Source of the DNA: Posidonia oceanica
Taxonomy: Eukaryota; Streptophyta; Magnoliopsida; Alismatales; Posidoniaceae
DNA: 64,000 nt
Direction: 5' to 3'
Assembly (NCBI GenBank): GCA_037176725.1
Contig: JAZBRS010000026.1
Coordinates: 154,019,501 to 154,083,500, forward strand
The position numbers and the translations under genes are program-made. The notes below the pieces were generated by a model. That model was not told the origin of the DNA and did not search any database. It saw only the letters and a list, made by a program, of their open reading frames with translations. The stretch's first letter is position 1, and every line of letters begins with the position of its first letter. Shown here one piece after another: positions 35,201 to 46,193 of this stretch.

Positions 35201-36185
35201 GGACCTTTCCGTCTTTCTTGGGCACAGGCACGACGTTTGCAAGCCATTCTGGATACAAAACGACTTTGAGGAAGTTGACAATGTGCTGTTTCATGATTTC
35301 CTCTTTTATCATCAGCAACCACTGTGATCGCCATCTTCTGAGCTTTTGCTTGACTGGCTTCACATTTGGGTTTAGCGGTAGTGTGTGTACCACTATCTCG
35401 ACATCCAGTCCGACCATGTTGTCATAGCTCCAAGCGAAAATGTATGCGTATTCTGTGAGGAATGCAACGAATTCTTCTCGGGCTTCGAGGGACAACCCGG
35501 CGCTGATGTGGACTTGCTTGATGTCCTCAGCTGTGCCGATATTGATGACCTCCGTTTCCTCTTCAACTTGGAGGTTTGGTCCTTCCGGATCACTATCGAA
35601 GGGCTGGAATTTCAGCAACGGTTTGTCGTTCCCTTCTATGCCTGCCTCATCCTCCTCTTCGTAGGTGATAAGCTCAAATAGGACCTCCTTCTCAAAGGTT
35701 GGATCCGTAACATCAAAGGAGCATATGTGCTCTGCCTCTCGGCCCTGATGGCACTTCAAGACGGTTACGCTTACCCAAGTGTTTCTGTACCCTCGGTGTG
35801 CAACCTCTGCTTTGGCAGCTTCTGGATTCGCTGATTGACCAGGTCCATCTGCCTCTGCTGCCAATGCTGTTACTAGTGTTGATCTGGTGGTCACTGTCAA
35901 TTTTTCTTCCTCCGCGTTTTCTGATGTGCTTGCAGGGAGTGTGCTAGATTGGTGGTAGTCCTTTAACTGACTAATCGGACTGCTTCCACCTACTGTACTG
36001 CTCGCGTGAGGCATGCGCTGTACAAACCACCTAGACCCGCCTCTCGGCTGCGGAGTTATAAACTCAACTGGTCTAGTTGATGATGATGATGCTGACTCCT
36101 CCAGGACCATGATGGCTGGGTAGTCTTGTTGCTGGCAGGGTTCTATGGGACTGTGATCTATCATCACTGCCTTCCCTTTTCTCAA
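32289..36185 (-). pseudogene. pol: pol of element C: RT, RNase H, archaeal-type RNase H, integrase
   Basis: One frame from 36185 to about 32460 with five stops (34659, 34080, 33843, 33114, 32613), then a frameshift. RT: 'PVPKKDGKVRMCIDYRDLNK' (about residues 320-340), 'MDGFSGYNQI' and the catalytic 'YVDDM' (about 430-434). RNase H: 'GRLQYISRFI' to 'YLSKKFNDCKAKYSMIEKVC' (34652-34080). The second RNase H (34037-33560) has 'YFNGVVNKRG', 'NNEAKYEA' and 'HGDTMLVISQVNG', which defines Tat-type elements. Integrase: zinc-binding region (33380-33120), 'ISDNGTNF' and 'YRPQMNGAVESANK' of the DDE core (33026-32640), and a C-terminal 'KVRPRNFTPGNLV'. The stops fit CGA-to-TGA, CAG-to-TAG and TGG-to-TGA changes. 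It would copy and insert the element; this copy is inactive. Confidence 0.92.
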
Positions 36186-36582
36186 TGCATTTTGTTTGCT
36201 CAGCGGCGTCCTCTGTTAGAACTGCGAGCTGCTCTTGGAATAACATCTCCAGGTCTTCAAGTATGTCGTCCATCTGGGCTTCTATGACGGCCCCCTCGTC
36301 CTCGTCCGAGGCGAGATCAACATAGTAGGCACTATGTGGCTGCTGAGCGTTTCGCTCGCTGCTTCCCCCTTCTAGGGCGACTGCTCTGGCTGCTAACTAG
36401 ATTGCTGGCTCAGGTGCCTGTTGTGACGAAAGCACCATCTGTGTTGGAGGAGCCGGAGGGCAGATAGGCCTGTTGCTTGGGAAGGCCGATAGTTGGACGA
36501 TTGCGCCGAGGGATGCGATGCCTGTGGGTAGTGGTGACGTTGATCGAGCGGTCGTGGATGGTATGTGGGCCCACCAAAAGGC

Positions 36583-38400
36583 TCAATTCTTTGAGGTAGA
36601 TGGAGGAGTGACTGAAGGAGCCAGCTGCGTTATGGATGACGCTACTGTTGTAGCGGGTTGATCTGGTGAACTGGCTAAAATGGTTGCCAAAGGAGGTGGC
36701 TGTGGCGCTGAAGTGATGGCGGCTTTGAGTTGGCTGGCAAGCAAGATCTGGGGATGCGCTTCCTGCTCTGGGGCTACTACTGTTACTGAAGGTGGAACTG
36801 GTGATACTGTACCAGGATGAGAAGCTGTCAACCTGGGTACTGTACCATCCGAAACTGCTGTAACACAGGAAGATAAGGCCAAGCAAACTGACCGGGGTGG
36901 TGTTGAATCTGAAGGGACCTCTTTGCTGGTCCGGACTGTATCTGAAGCAGACTGCTCTTCATCCAAGTACCAGTCTTCGATGCTGACCCACTCCTCTGAC
37001 GGCAGTGGGGATCCTAAAAGCAGTGCTTCCTGCGCTGAGGCTTGGTTCCGGTTGGGGTCTAAGATACCTGCACTAACAAAGTTAGTCAAACCTTGAGGGA
37101 GGACTAGCTTCCCGTTCTTTACACGTTGGTAGGCGTCTTTATGCGGTTGCCAATCGTATCCGAGATCCTCGTGGTCTCTCCTTTCTTCAGCTTTGACTGG
37201 TTCGGCGATTCCCTGGCAGTACCGCCCGAGTGGTGTACCCTTGGCGTAGCCCCACCTGTGGCAAAGATTCTCGATCATCCGGAGAGGACTGCCATGAACG
37301 GCCAAATGGCTAGCACGTTCGAGAACGGAGATGAAGTTAACCGGCTCAAACCAATTAACACGATACAAAGTATCGGTAGGCTTGGGATCGAAGCAAATAG
37401 TCTGAAGAGAGGAGACTTCCTCGACGCTACCTTTGCCGAAGTTTTCTACCATGACAGCGACGATGCCATTGTCCCAGCGAAACTTGATCATCTGGTGGAG
37501 AGTTGAGGGGACCACCTGATGCTTGTGCAGCCAAGGGCGCCCAAGCAGGAGGTTGAAGGAGGGCTCCAAATCGACGATGTGGAACTCCACATCGAAAACA
37601 ACAGGGCCGATGATAAGGGGGATGACCAGAATTCCCAACGTGTCATGGTGCATATTGTCAAACGATATCATCCCTTTGGTGATTGGTGTGATATCCTTGG
37701 CTTTGAATCCGAGTTCGCTTGCGGTGCGCAAGGGGCAGACGTTAAGTCCCGCATCGTCGTCAACCAGCGTTAAGGGGACATGGAAATCTTTGTATTGCAC
37801 CGTGATGTAGAGGGGTTGGTTGTGGTTGATCCCCACTAGAGGTAGCTCGTCACTCGAGAAGGAGATGACTTGGGGCTCTGCAATCATGCCCACCATGTGC
37901 TCCAAGGCTGCTGGCCTGATGGCTTGAGAAACATGGGCTGCTTGAAACACATGGAGGAAATCCTCTCGGTGCTCCACGGAAGTTTGGATTAAATCCCAAA
38001 TGGAAATGTCGGCCTTCACCTTCTTGAGCTGGGCAGTGATGTTAGCTGAAGGCAGGTCCTGCTTGGTGGAGGCAGAGGATATAGAAGTAGAGGGTTGTAT
38101 GGGGTTCTCTGCCGTATGTGGCTTAGTGGTTTGCTTTGCAGGTGGAGTTGGTACTACCTTTGAGGTAGTGGGTTTGGTTGCCGGAACTGCAGGCTTGAAC
38201 ACTCTTCCAGACCTCGTGACTTCTGCACACATATCTGCGGTGTAGTCATAAGGGACTCTATGAGTGTCTCGGGTCAGGTTAATGACCACAGGAAAACGAG
38301 TCGCTAACTCCAATGGCGTAGGTGGTGGACTGGTGGGGATGGTTGATTTCGCTCGCCGGGCGGAAGGCTGGGAAGGCCCTGGTCGAGATCTAGCTAGCAA
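36583..38400 (-). pseudogene. Protease-containing part of the element C polyprotein
   Basis: A 605-codon open frame. A Pro/Thr-rich start is followed by 'SIWDLIQTSVEHREDFLHVF' (residues 133-152), a conserved segment between Gag and protease in Tat elements. The retropepsin-like domain has 'VDDDAGLNVCP' at about 213-223 and 'NLLLGRPWLHKH' at about 282-293. The usual catalytic triad is D-S/T-G or a near form; here it reads D-A-G or D-D-A, so activity is doubtful. A 'GYAKGTPLGRYCQGI' segment and a long Ser/Thr/Pro-rich linker follow. The RT frame (36185) is in another phase, so a frameshift lies in 36190-36580. Confidence 0.85.
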
Positions 38401-38735
38401 AGAGATGGGGGTGCAGCCTATTATTGCGTGGTGGCCCGTGCAGAGGAGCGCTCCGGCTTGGCGGTCAGCTGTATCATGTGGATCGCCGATTCAGAACTGG
38501 CGACAACAGAGTGGTAAAGAGAGGCAGGAAAAGCCTCAGAAACACGATGGATGAGGAGAGAGGGGTTGACCATAGACGTGGCGGGCCCAGAAGGGAAGAG
38601 GGAGTGAATCCTTGAGGTCCCAGTACCACCTGAGCCTAAATGCTCCGGTAAAGGCTGGTTAACAACATTAGGATGGGAAGCAGAAGTGGGTGCTGATGCG
38701 GAGGCTGCCTCTTGGGTGTTGATGACAATGACCTT

Positions 38736-40803
38736 TCAGTCAATCAAGTCCTGGATAGCTCCCCGCAAAGTGAAGCAGTTATTCGTTGAGTGGCCTGCGA
38801 CTCGATGATAATTGCAGTGTAGGTTCGCTTTGTACCACCCCGGCAAGGGACTCGGCGGTGGGCGAACCGCGGGGAACGTAAGGAGCGACCCGACCTTGGG
38901 AAGGACGGTGCTCAGCGGTTCAACGAGCGCAGTGAAGTTGCGCTTGTTTGCACGCGGCCGTCCCTGCCCGGGGCGTTGTCCTTGCCAAACCGGTGCGGTG
39001 GGATAGACCAGTTGGGCGGTGGTGGCGATCTGTGGTGTAGGAGCGGGTGCGGGAGTGTAAACTACATGGCTTGGGGCAAGCTGGCCTGCTAAGTTGAGCT
39101 GCGCAGCCGGAGATCCGATGACAGCAACGGCGGGCTTGGGAGTGTCCCTCCTCCTGGGGTGGTGGTTGTTGCTTCTGTTGTTGTTGCTACCGTTGGTGTA
39201 GTTGTAGTGGTTATTGCTGCTGCTAGGAGCAGTGTCCTGCCCAGTGAGTGCGGAGAGTGAAGGGTAGCGGTCACTACAAAGTGAGCTTTCTACGCGAGCG
39301 CTTGCCCGAATTAGTGATGCAAAAGTAGTGATGGGTTGGATGCTAAGCAGACCCCCAATGGACGGCTGCGCTCCTCGAATGAGGGTCTCGATAGACTCCT
39401 CGTCAGAGGGTCTATCTCGAACCTGCGAGGCTAATGCGCGCCACCGGTCGACGTACTCCCCAAACGTCTCGTGGGGCTTCTGCACGGTAATGACGAGATC
39501 CTCCCTCTTTGGGATCTGGTCAAGGTTAAATGAGTACTGCTCTAAGAACGCCTGGGTGAGTGCGTTCCAGGTCTTGATGGAGGCCATGTCAAGTGAGGTG
39601 AACCACTTGAGAGCCGGACCAGTAAGACTCATTTGGAACAGGCGGATAAGAAACCTCTCGTCGCCCTGAAGCTGCGTGAGGTCCCCGCAATAAGCCGCAG
39701 ATGGGAGAAAGCGCAGCCCTTGCTACTGTACTTGTCGAATTCTGGGATATGAAAGTTCGATGGAAGTACAGCCTCTGGAAAGTAGTAGAGGTCGCGGTAT
39801 TCAAAGGACTGGCACTCGCCGCCTTGCACAAGACGTAGTGCTCTCTCCACGTTGCCCATCCTGTTAAGGAGGGTGTCCGGGGTTGCTACTGGCAGAGATG
39901 ATGCAGCTAGGGCAGGGTTTGCATACGCTGTCTAGGTCACACCTAAGTGCTCCTCTGGATCCACCATCTCGTCGGCTGGTGAGGCGACATGATGGCCGAC
40001 GTACCCGTGCAAAGGTGTGTGGTGCTGTGGGATGTATGCAGGAACCTGTATCTGCTGATGCACAGGGTGGGGAAAAACAGAATGCTGTGCAGTGATAGGT
40101 GAAGAGTGCGGGAACAGCAGCTGCTGCAGTGGCACGTTGCTAGACTGCAGGCCAAGTGGGTGTTGTGTTCCTGTCATCCCAAGGGGATGACCACCAGAGG
40201 CAGGAGTAAAATGCTGTGTAGTGTGAAGTGTGTGTACAGGAGGCAGCGATGACGTCCCCATTGTCGGAGCAGTGAGCAGCTGCGGCGATGACTGAGGCAG
40301 AGGTGCAGTGGGAAAGGACTGGAACTACAGGAAAGGTTGCTGAGGGACCTCAAAGATCACAAGAGGGCGAACAGACAAAGCCAAGCTCTGTAAATGCTGA
40401 GCAAGCCCCAACAGATGCTGGTATTGCATTTCAGGTGTCCCGTCAGTGGGAATACTGAACTGCAGGGCCGGCGAAGGACCAGACGCCAGAGGCAGAGACA
40501 TAGATTGTCCAGGAGGGAGAGTGCCTAGACCAAAAGAGGTGGTTGCAGGGTGAGTGTCAACAGTGACATAGCCCTGGGAAGGAGGAGCCAAGGAGACCTC
40601 CAGAGCACGGACAGTGGTCACCGTAATAGCTTCGGTGACCGGTATTGGAGTGACCCAGCGCCTGAAGATTAACCGAGGCTCCCCAGGCGTATAGAGCTGC
40701 AAATAAAGGGGGCAGTAGGGGTCAAAGTGTGAGTGAGTGAGGCCGTGAGAGAGACCCCCTCGAGAGCAGCTGATGGTGAGGGCTCACTGGCAGGCTGGGC
40801 CAT
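38736..40803 (-). pseudogene. gag: gag of element C
   Basis: Starts at ATG 40803 ('MAQPASEPSPSAALEG'). A Pro/Gln/His-rich N-terminal half holds a frame change near 40700 and stops near 40323 and 39930. The core at 39632-39200 is intact: 'MSLTGPALKWFTSLDMASIK', 'AFLEQYSFNLDQIPKREDLV', 'FGEYVDRWRALASQVRDRPS'. A CCHC-like knuckle 'CNYHRVAGHSTNNC' lies near 38815-38775. A single-base loss near 39690 separates the two halves. The Gln codons that are TAG in A and B are still CAG here. Confidence 0.9.
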
Positions 40804-41608
40804 AGCTGACCGTGAGCGAGTGAGAATCGGACTGTGGTCGGGAAGAGGGGAATGACACCTAAGACGAGCTATCGTTGGACTCGACGAGTAACTCGGGAAA
40901 GGAGGATCGAGAAAGATCGACACAACAGGAGTGTGAGCGAAGGAAAAACAAACTCGAGCTCCAGCTAAGGAACTCGCACACAGATCTGACGAGGCAAACA
41001 CAAACAAACAGGTGTTAGAACCTGAAGACAAAATGCAAGTGTTTAAATGTGGTATGAATGGCACATATGCATGCTCTCTAATATGCGCTCTCTCACCCTA
41101 TCTAGTGTGTCCTAGTAGCAGTCTACTTCGGACTCTCTCAGGTGTACGGGTCTCCGACTCAGGATAGAAAAAATAGGTCCCGCCTTTCTCTTATCCTAGC
41201 CAAAGCCAAGGGTAAAAGAGAGACGAGTGGTGAATTCATAGGTCATGTCTCTTGCAGTAGCAAGAAGGGAAGAAGAGCAAGAAGACGTGGCAAGCATTCA
41301 TCATACACCACTTCAAAAGGCATGTACATGGCATGTGTTGTTGTTTGTGCATCATGATTAGTGAAAAATGAGAAACATCCAACACATCAAAAGGCATATA
41401 CAGGCATAGTATGTGCATGTGTAGTGCCATAGCATGTTTGTGTGAAAATGAAGCAATCACCAAACAAAAGGCATGATTCATTGCAATAGCCAAACAAAGG
41501 TGGTAATCAAATACTGTAAACCAATGCTGCAAGCTAAAAATAAGCAAAGCAATAAAAAGACTATGCACAAAAGTGGAATGGGCGAAAGACGGAAGCCAGA
41601 GTCTAGTA
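40804..41608 (-). other. Untranslated leader of element C
   Basis: No protein recognised. The block 41051-41097 (sense GGTGAGAGAGCGCATATTAG, then TGTGCCATTCATACC) is shared with the A and B leaders. 41280-41560 is rich in CAAAAGGCAT-type words. Confidence 0.6.
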
Positions 41609-41626
41609 TCCCCAGTGGAGTTACCA
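41609..41626 (-). other. Primer binding site of element C
   Basis: TGGTAACTCCACTGGGGA, six bases from the LTR end (TCACA then GGAAAG). It differs from the A site (TGGCGACTCCGTTGGGGA) at two positions. Confidence 0.75.
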
Positions 41627-41632
41627 CTTTCC

Positions 41633-43881
41633 TGTGACCATCCTCGGGGGTCCCGGCGACCTTAAGGGGGGCGGATCGCTGCCAAGAGCTTGCGCACGTT
41701 CCCCGATCGTCGGTTCGAAGGGATCATGGAACTGGTGAATCTGAGGGTGGATGCTTGACTTAGGAAAACACCAGAATAAGGAAAAAAGCCTAAAAACGAG
41801 GAAAAGGAAAAAGGGGAGTCACCAGCTAGTCTATTAAATGCGGGAAGATGAGGAAAATCGAATAAGGAAATAAAAGGAAAACATGCGATGTGATGCAAAG
41901 AAACATGAAATCCGACTCGAAAAGATGCGACACAAGGTCGCTGCGGTCCAGAGAAACATGAAAAGATGCGACACAAGGTCGCTTCAAGAAGCAAGATGTA
42001 AAGATGCAATGCTATGAAATTTTGAAAACATGCAGAATGCTGACAAATGAAGGGAATGCGTTTTAAAACATGAAAACTGGGCTCAAGTTCGCTACCAGTG
42101 TTTTGGGACTCAAACTGGGCACTCACACCACTAAGGCTTATTGGGATAATCCACTGGGGATTCCCACTAGGTCATTGCACCGGCAGTTCAAATGAACTCC
42201 TGATAGTAATCATCATCGCTCTATGCATGCAATCGAAAATCAAAACATCGAAATCCATGCAAGGTGATGTAAATCAAGGTAAAACAAGGATGCAGGAACC
42301 AGCAAAGAATGAGATTGGGTGAGTAAACAGAGAAACAGGACTCTGCATATGGTCAAACTCTAGTTCAAGATGCACGCTTGCAGAACGCACTGGATACAGA
42401 CGCCTTATACACGTGCCCAGAGGTAATGCGTATAAGATACATTTGATCCCACCGCTTACAGAACACGTTCCAAGAATTACAGAGAGACCACAGATCTCAA
42501 AGTCCAAACACTTGGCATACAAGGCATAAAACCAAGTGAACAGATATTGGATGAACCAAAAGAAGATGCGAGCAATCATAAAAGACAGCAACAGTCAGAA
42601 AGCAAGTCGGTTGTGAAACTGTTCTGGTTCCAGGCTGCGTGCCGACTAGTCGCGCTAGATATCGACGCTGTATAGACGTGCCCAAAGGTAATGCTGTATA
42701 CTGGCACCGTATCGAGCTGCTTGTCTTGTTCGCACCAGAAAACTCAGAACAGACCGTGGCCTCTTTGCACAATTAAGCGAAATGCAAGAATGAAAGCTAA
42801 GAAGCGATGAGCGATGAAGCTATAGAAGATGATAATGCGTCATAGAGAGCAAAGCAACGAATCAAAACATGCATGCAATGTCCTCCCCACCCGACAGCTA
42901 TTCGTGGGAAAGGAATGGGTCGCTGGCCACTGTCGCGGCTGGAGACTCAATCTAGCTCCATTGTGAGCCTTGGTCGGAGGTTGGGGAGGTCGAACGGTAC
43001 CTCTGGATGCAATGTGAAGGCTGAAAACATGAAAGAAAACAAAACCTGTTGGCGGCAGTAGAGTTGAAAACTGGAAAATGACGATGGATTGTAGTAGAGC
43101 TGAAAGAGAACTCAGAGCACGTAACAGCTAATGCTACGCTAAAGGATGAAGGTGCTTATCTGAGGAGAGCCGGCGCGTGCTCGTGGTGGAAGGTGGTGGA
43201 CTCCAGGAGGCTAGGTTGCAGTGGGAATTCTCATGAAAGCAAGAGCTCCGGGTGGTCTCGAGGCAATCTCAAGGCAATTTTCCGGGGGGCCTCCAAATGG
43301 AGGGGCAAGGGCGTGTTTTATAGAGCAGCTTGGGGCTCGGATGTCGTCGGTTGAATGACGTGGGGAATGCATGGTTTTGATTTAAAACCACGTGGGATAT
43401 TATGGGAAATGGGCTTTGGATGGAGGTCTGGATTGTCCGGATGTAATGTGGCACACCATTAGATCAGGGAGGGCCAATAAGGCGAGTGGATCGAAGGTTC
43501 ACCCAAGTGGAATGGCAAAAGAATCCTTTTGTCAGTTTTAACTGAAACAAAGCATCGCGGCAGCAATGCGTGCCTGCACAGCGCGTTGCCTGTTTATGCT
43601 TGTGGTAGGTGCTGGTTGATGCCGTCTTCTATAGACGTCAGGATGTGACGCCGTCTAGAGACGCTAAGTCTGTATCAGAAGACAGTAGCTGGATTTTGAA
43701 CTCATTCCAGGGTGTGTTGGGCTGTTGGTGGGCTTGGGCCTTGCAGTGAATTGGATGTGAGGTGGGAGGTGGCTTTTGGGATGGTTTGTTGGGATCTGGA
43801 GTGGGGTTAGCTCCATTGCAACCGAGCCTTCTCATCCGGAAGCGTCTGCCGATGAATACCTGTAAAAATAGGGTGTCTACA
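41633..43881 (-). repeat. 5' LTR of element C
   Basis: 2249 bp, starting TGTAGACACCC at 43881 and ending TCACA at 41633. It is about 96 bp shorter than the partner. At 41943-41985 the LTR-conserved block found at 20912-21055 in the partner is missing, with a local copy of AGATGCGACACAAGGTCGC in its place. Confidence 0.9.
43316..43322 (-). promoter_or_regulatory. TATA box of the C 5' LTR
   Basis: CTATAAAACACGCCC on the - strand, about 560 bp into the LTR, kept in both LTR copies. Confidence 0.65.
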
Positions 43882-44339
43882 GTAGTGTAGCTCTCTCAGT
43901 GGCTTCGTGGCTCTCTCTGTGGCTTCGTGGAGGGCTAAGGAAGGCTATGGGAGGCTGAGTGGGAGCGTGGGGTTGCTGTGGTTGCTTGGGAGAAAAACGA
44001 TGCTGTGCTATGTGCGGAGGAAGAAGGAGAAATGGGTTCTCTCTGGTTGCTGTGAGGATTGGGTCCTAGGGGGGATTGTGCTGTTGTTGAATGTGGGTGC
44101 GTGAGAAGATGGATTTTGCTTGGGTTCAAAGCCACAGAAGATAAGGGCAAGGTGTTGCTGTTTTGGTGCAGAGAGTTGGGCAGTGGATGAGGCTGTGGAT
44201 TGGCTGTTGATTGAGCTACTATGTGAGCAGGAATTGAGGAAGGAGTTAGTGTGGATGGGAGAGGCAGTAAGTGGTGAGGGGGGAAGTGTTGAAGGCCGCG
44301 TGAAGGTCAAGCATGGTGGTGAAGGCTGTGCATGGAGGC

Positions 44340-44610
44340 GGCGGCTTGCAGCAGGAGAAGGAGGGAAAAAGGAAGGAGAAAAAAAGAGGTCGGGCAATGG
44401 GTGGTGGGCTGAAGGAAAAGAAGAAAAGAAGAAAATAGAAAGGAGGGAGGAGATGGTGGGCTGGGCCTGGAAGTGGAAAAAAAAAGGGAAAAAATAGCAA
44501 AGAAGGAGAAGAGGAGTGTGCCGGGCTTGGAAGGAGGGGAAAAGAAAGAAAAAGAAAAAATGGAGAAGAAGAAGAAAAAGAAGAAAAAGAGAAGAAAAGA
44601 AAGAAGGCTT
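44340..44610. repeat. GA-rich low-complexity stretch in LTR A
   Basis: Runs of GGAAAAAGAAGGAG and GAAGAAGAAAAAGAAG. The frames read from it (Lys/Glu/Arg or Phe/Ser-rich) are not genes. Confidence 0.8.
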
Positions 44611-44635
44611 GGGCTAGGGCTTGGGCTTGGGCTTG

Positions 44636-44890
44636 TGCATGTGTGGGTGTGACATAGGGTTTCTAGGGTTTTGCTAGGGTTTAGGTGAGTGCAAACCTAG
44701 GGTTTAACCTAGGGTTTAGGTGTGGATTCCTAGAGTTTTCTAGGGTTTTAACCTAGGATTTTTCTAGGGTTTAGGTGAGTGCAAACCTAGGGTTTAACCT
44801 AGGGTTTAGGTGTGGATTTCCTAGAGTTTTTTAGGGTTTTAACCTAGGGTTTTTCTAGGGTTTAGTGAGTGCTAACCTAGGGTTTCTAGT
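44636..44890. repeat. Telobox-rich tandem repeat in LTR A
   Basis: Words TAGGGTTT and CCTAGGGTTTAACC are dense. A unit of about 90 bp starting GTGAGTGCAAACC recurs at 44685 and 44773, with a partial third at about 44866. It is not a telomere: exact TTTAGGG tandems are short and the array lies inside an LTR near its start. Confidence 0.75.
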
Positions 44891-44949
44891 TTGGTTTGAG
44901 GGTTTCAGAGATAACCACCAATTCAGCCTGTCAAAATGGGGTGTCTACA

Positions 44950-45557
44950 CCAGCATGCCTGGATTCAGGAGTTGGAGCGAGCTGCAATGGGTGCATCAGA
45001 GCATACTTTGCACCTTGAGGGGGAGTTGGCTTCTCAAGGCCGGCAGCTAGAGGAGGCACGTCGGCTTGCTGAGGTGCGCCTTCAAGCTTTGGAGGAGAGG
45101 GACGCTAAGGCGGTGAGGCTGACGGAGCGGAGGCAGGCCTCATTAGTAGCTGATCCAGTCGCTGAGGTTGTTGAGCTAAGGAAACAGTTGGGGGTGGCTT
45201 AGGAGGTATAACTTGTTTTTGTTTCGCTTCCAATTCTGCTTATGTTAAGGACTGATGTTTCTTCTTTGTCTTTTCTTACAGGAGCTAACAATGGACCATG
45301 TTGTCATAACTCATCTTGAGGGTGAGGTAAAGCACTATCAGCCGGAGGCTTGCTGTGGTAGTGTTGCCTCTGGTTGTCCAGTTCCACTTCCTCCGATGTC
45401 TGTGTCGAGGTATCGCTTTGACAGTCATCACCTACCGGTTGAGGAGTCTCGAGCTACGTCCCAGACTTCTTCAGGTGGTTCAGTACGTCAACCGGCTCAA
45501 CCTCCTGCAGCTCCTCCTTCAGCTCCTGAGGGTGAGGAGGGAGTGCTTTGTAGCTAG
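44950..45557 (+). pseudogene. Fragment E: C-terminal exons of a PMD-b type gene
   Basis: The first exon (to 45205) codes a coiled coil: 'IQELERAAMGASEHTLHLEG', then 'LEEARRLAEVRLQALEERDA'. It ends at GT 45206 with one in-frame TAG at 45200-45202. After an intron (AG at 45280-45281) the last exon (45282-45557) gives a Ser/Pro/Ala-rich tail ending in 'PEGEEGVLCS'. Both exons and the following 3' flank match PMD-b of element D (2047-2850) in inverted orientation. The 5' part of the gene was cut off by insertion of element A. Confidence 0.7.
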
Positions 45558-46188
45558 TTTTTTTTCTTTTCTGTACTTGTACCACAGGGGTATGCCCTAG
45601 TTATCTTGTAAAACAATTATATTTATAAATGATGAAAATTTCTTGCACACTTATCAAACTTGTCAAATACTTATTTTTTCCTACCCTTATTAGAGTTTAA
45701 AATGAACTAAAATAACCAATCACTAGAGGATTATCCCCAAATAATGGCCTTTAATTCAAATTAACTCGAAACAAGCTTATTCATGTGTAATAATATATAA
45801 ACAACAAAGCTGTGAAGACCGATTTCACCTGCGAGCTTTAAATCAAATTTATAGGGTTGTCGTCGCCTTAATGAGTTAACAACTTGATGAGAGCCACAAC
45901 AGGCGATTTTGGATAGTCTAGAAGTCTAAAAAATATGACACTAGCTCCCACATGTGTATTTCAACTTGTAGAAGCCTCTAGAATTGGTAGAAGTTGATTT
46001 TGCATTTTGTCCACGGATTTAGAGGGCCCACAACGAAGTTCAGCAACTTAAGTTGCTGACAAGTGTTGGACGCATATCTGCTGGTGTCTAACATAAGACG
46101 CATATTTCCCAGCATCTTATGATTGAAATCTTTTTTAATTCCTTCTGCTTTGTTAGACATTGGTAAAGTCAACGCCTAATGTAAGATG
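45558..46188. other. 3' flank of fragment E with palindrome words
   Basis: Related to 1660-2046 of element D. It has GTGTTGGACGCATATCTGC, GTCTAACATAAGACGC and CCAGCATCTTATG (46072-46130), and continues beyond solo LTR F with AGCGTCCAACAC (48652-48663). Confidence 0.5.
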
Positions 46189-46193
46189 CATAA

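Larger units (their letters stand above)
20602..43881 (-). mobile_element. Element C: complete 23.3-kb Tat/Ogre-like LTR retrotransposon with antisense PMD genes
   Basis: The two LTRs (41633-43881 and 20602-22946) are closely similar direct repeats. The LTR begins TGTAGACACCC and ends TCACA on the - strand. Flanking 5-mers are gcagt (20597-20601) and gtagt (43882-43886), a target duplication with one change. Internal order on the - strand: PBS, leader, gag, protease, RT, RNase H, aRNH, integrase, then two PMD genes reading the other way, tandem repeats and PPT. It is inserted in the LTR of element A, so it is younger than A. The coding regions are damaged, so it is not autonomous now. Confidence 0.9.
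43882..44949 (-). repeat. 5' LTR of element A, 5' portion
   Basis: The LTR start TGTAGACACCCCATTTTGAC is at 44949 on the - strand. The sequence between here and 20601 is interrupted only by element C. It contains telomere-like repeats and a GA-rich stretch. The target-site 5-mer would be ccagc (44950-44954), but the other end of A is lost. Confidence 0.75.

Noticed and set aside
44636..44890. Interstitial telomere or chromosome end
   Set aside because: TTTAGGG words are spaced in a 90-bp unit inside LTR A, not in pure tandem.
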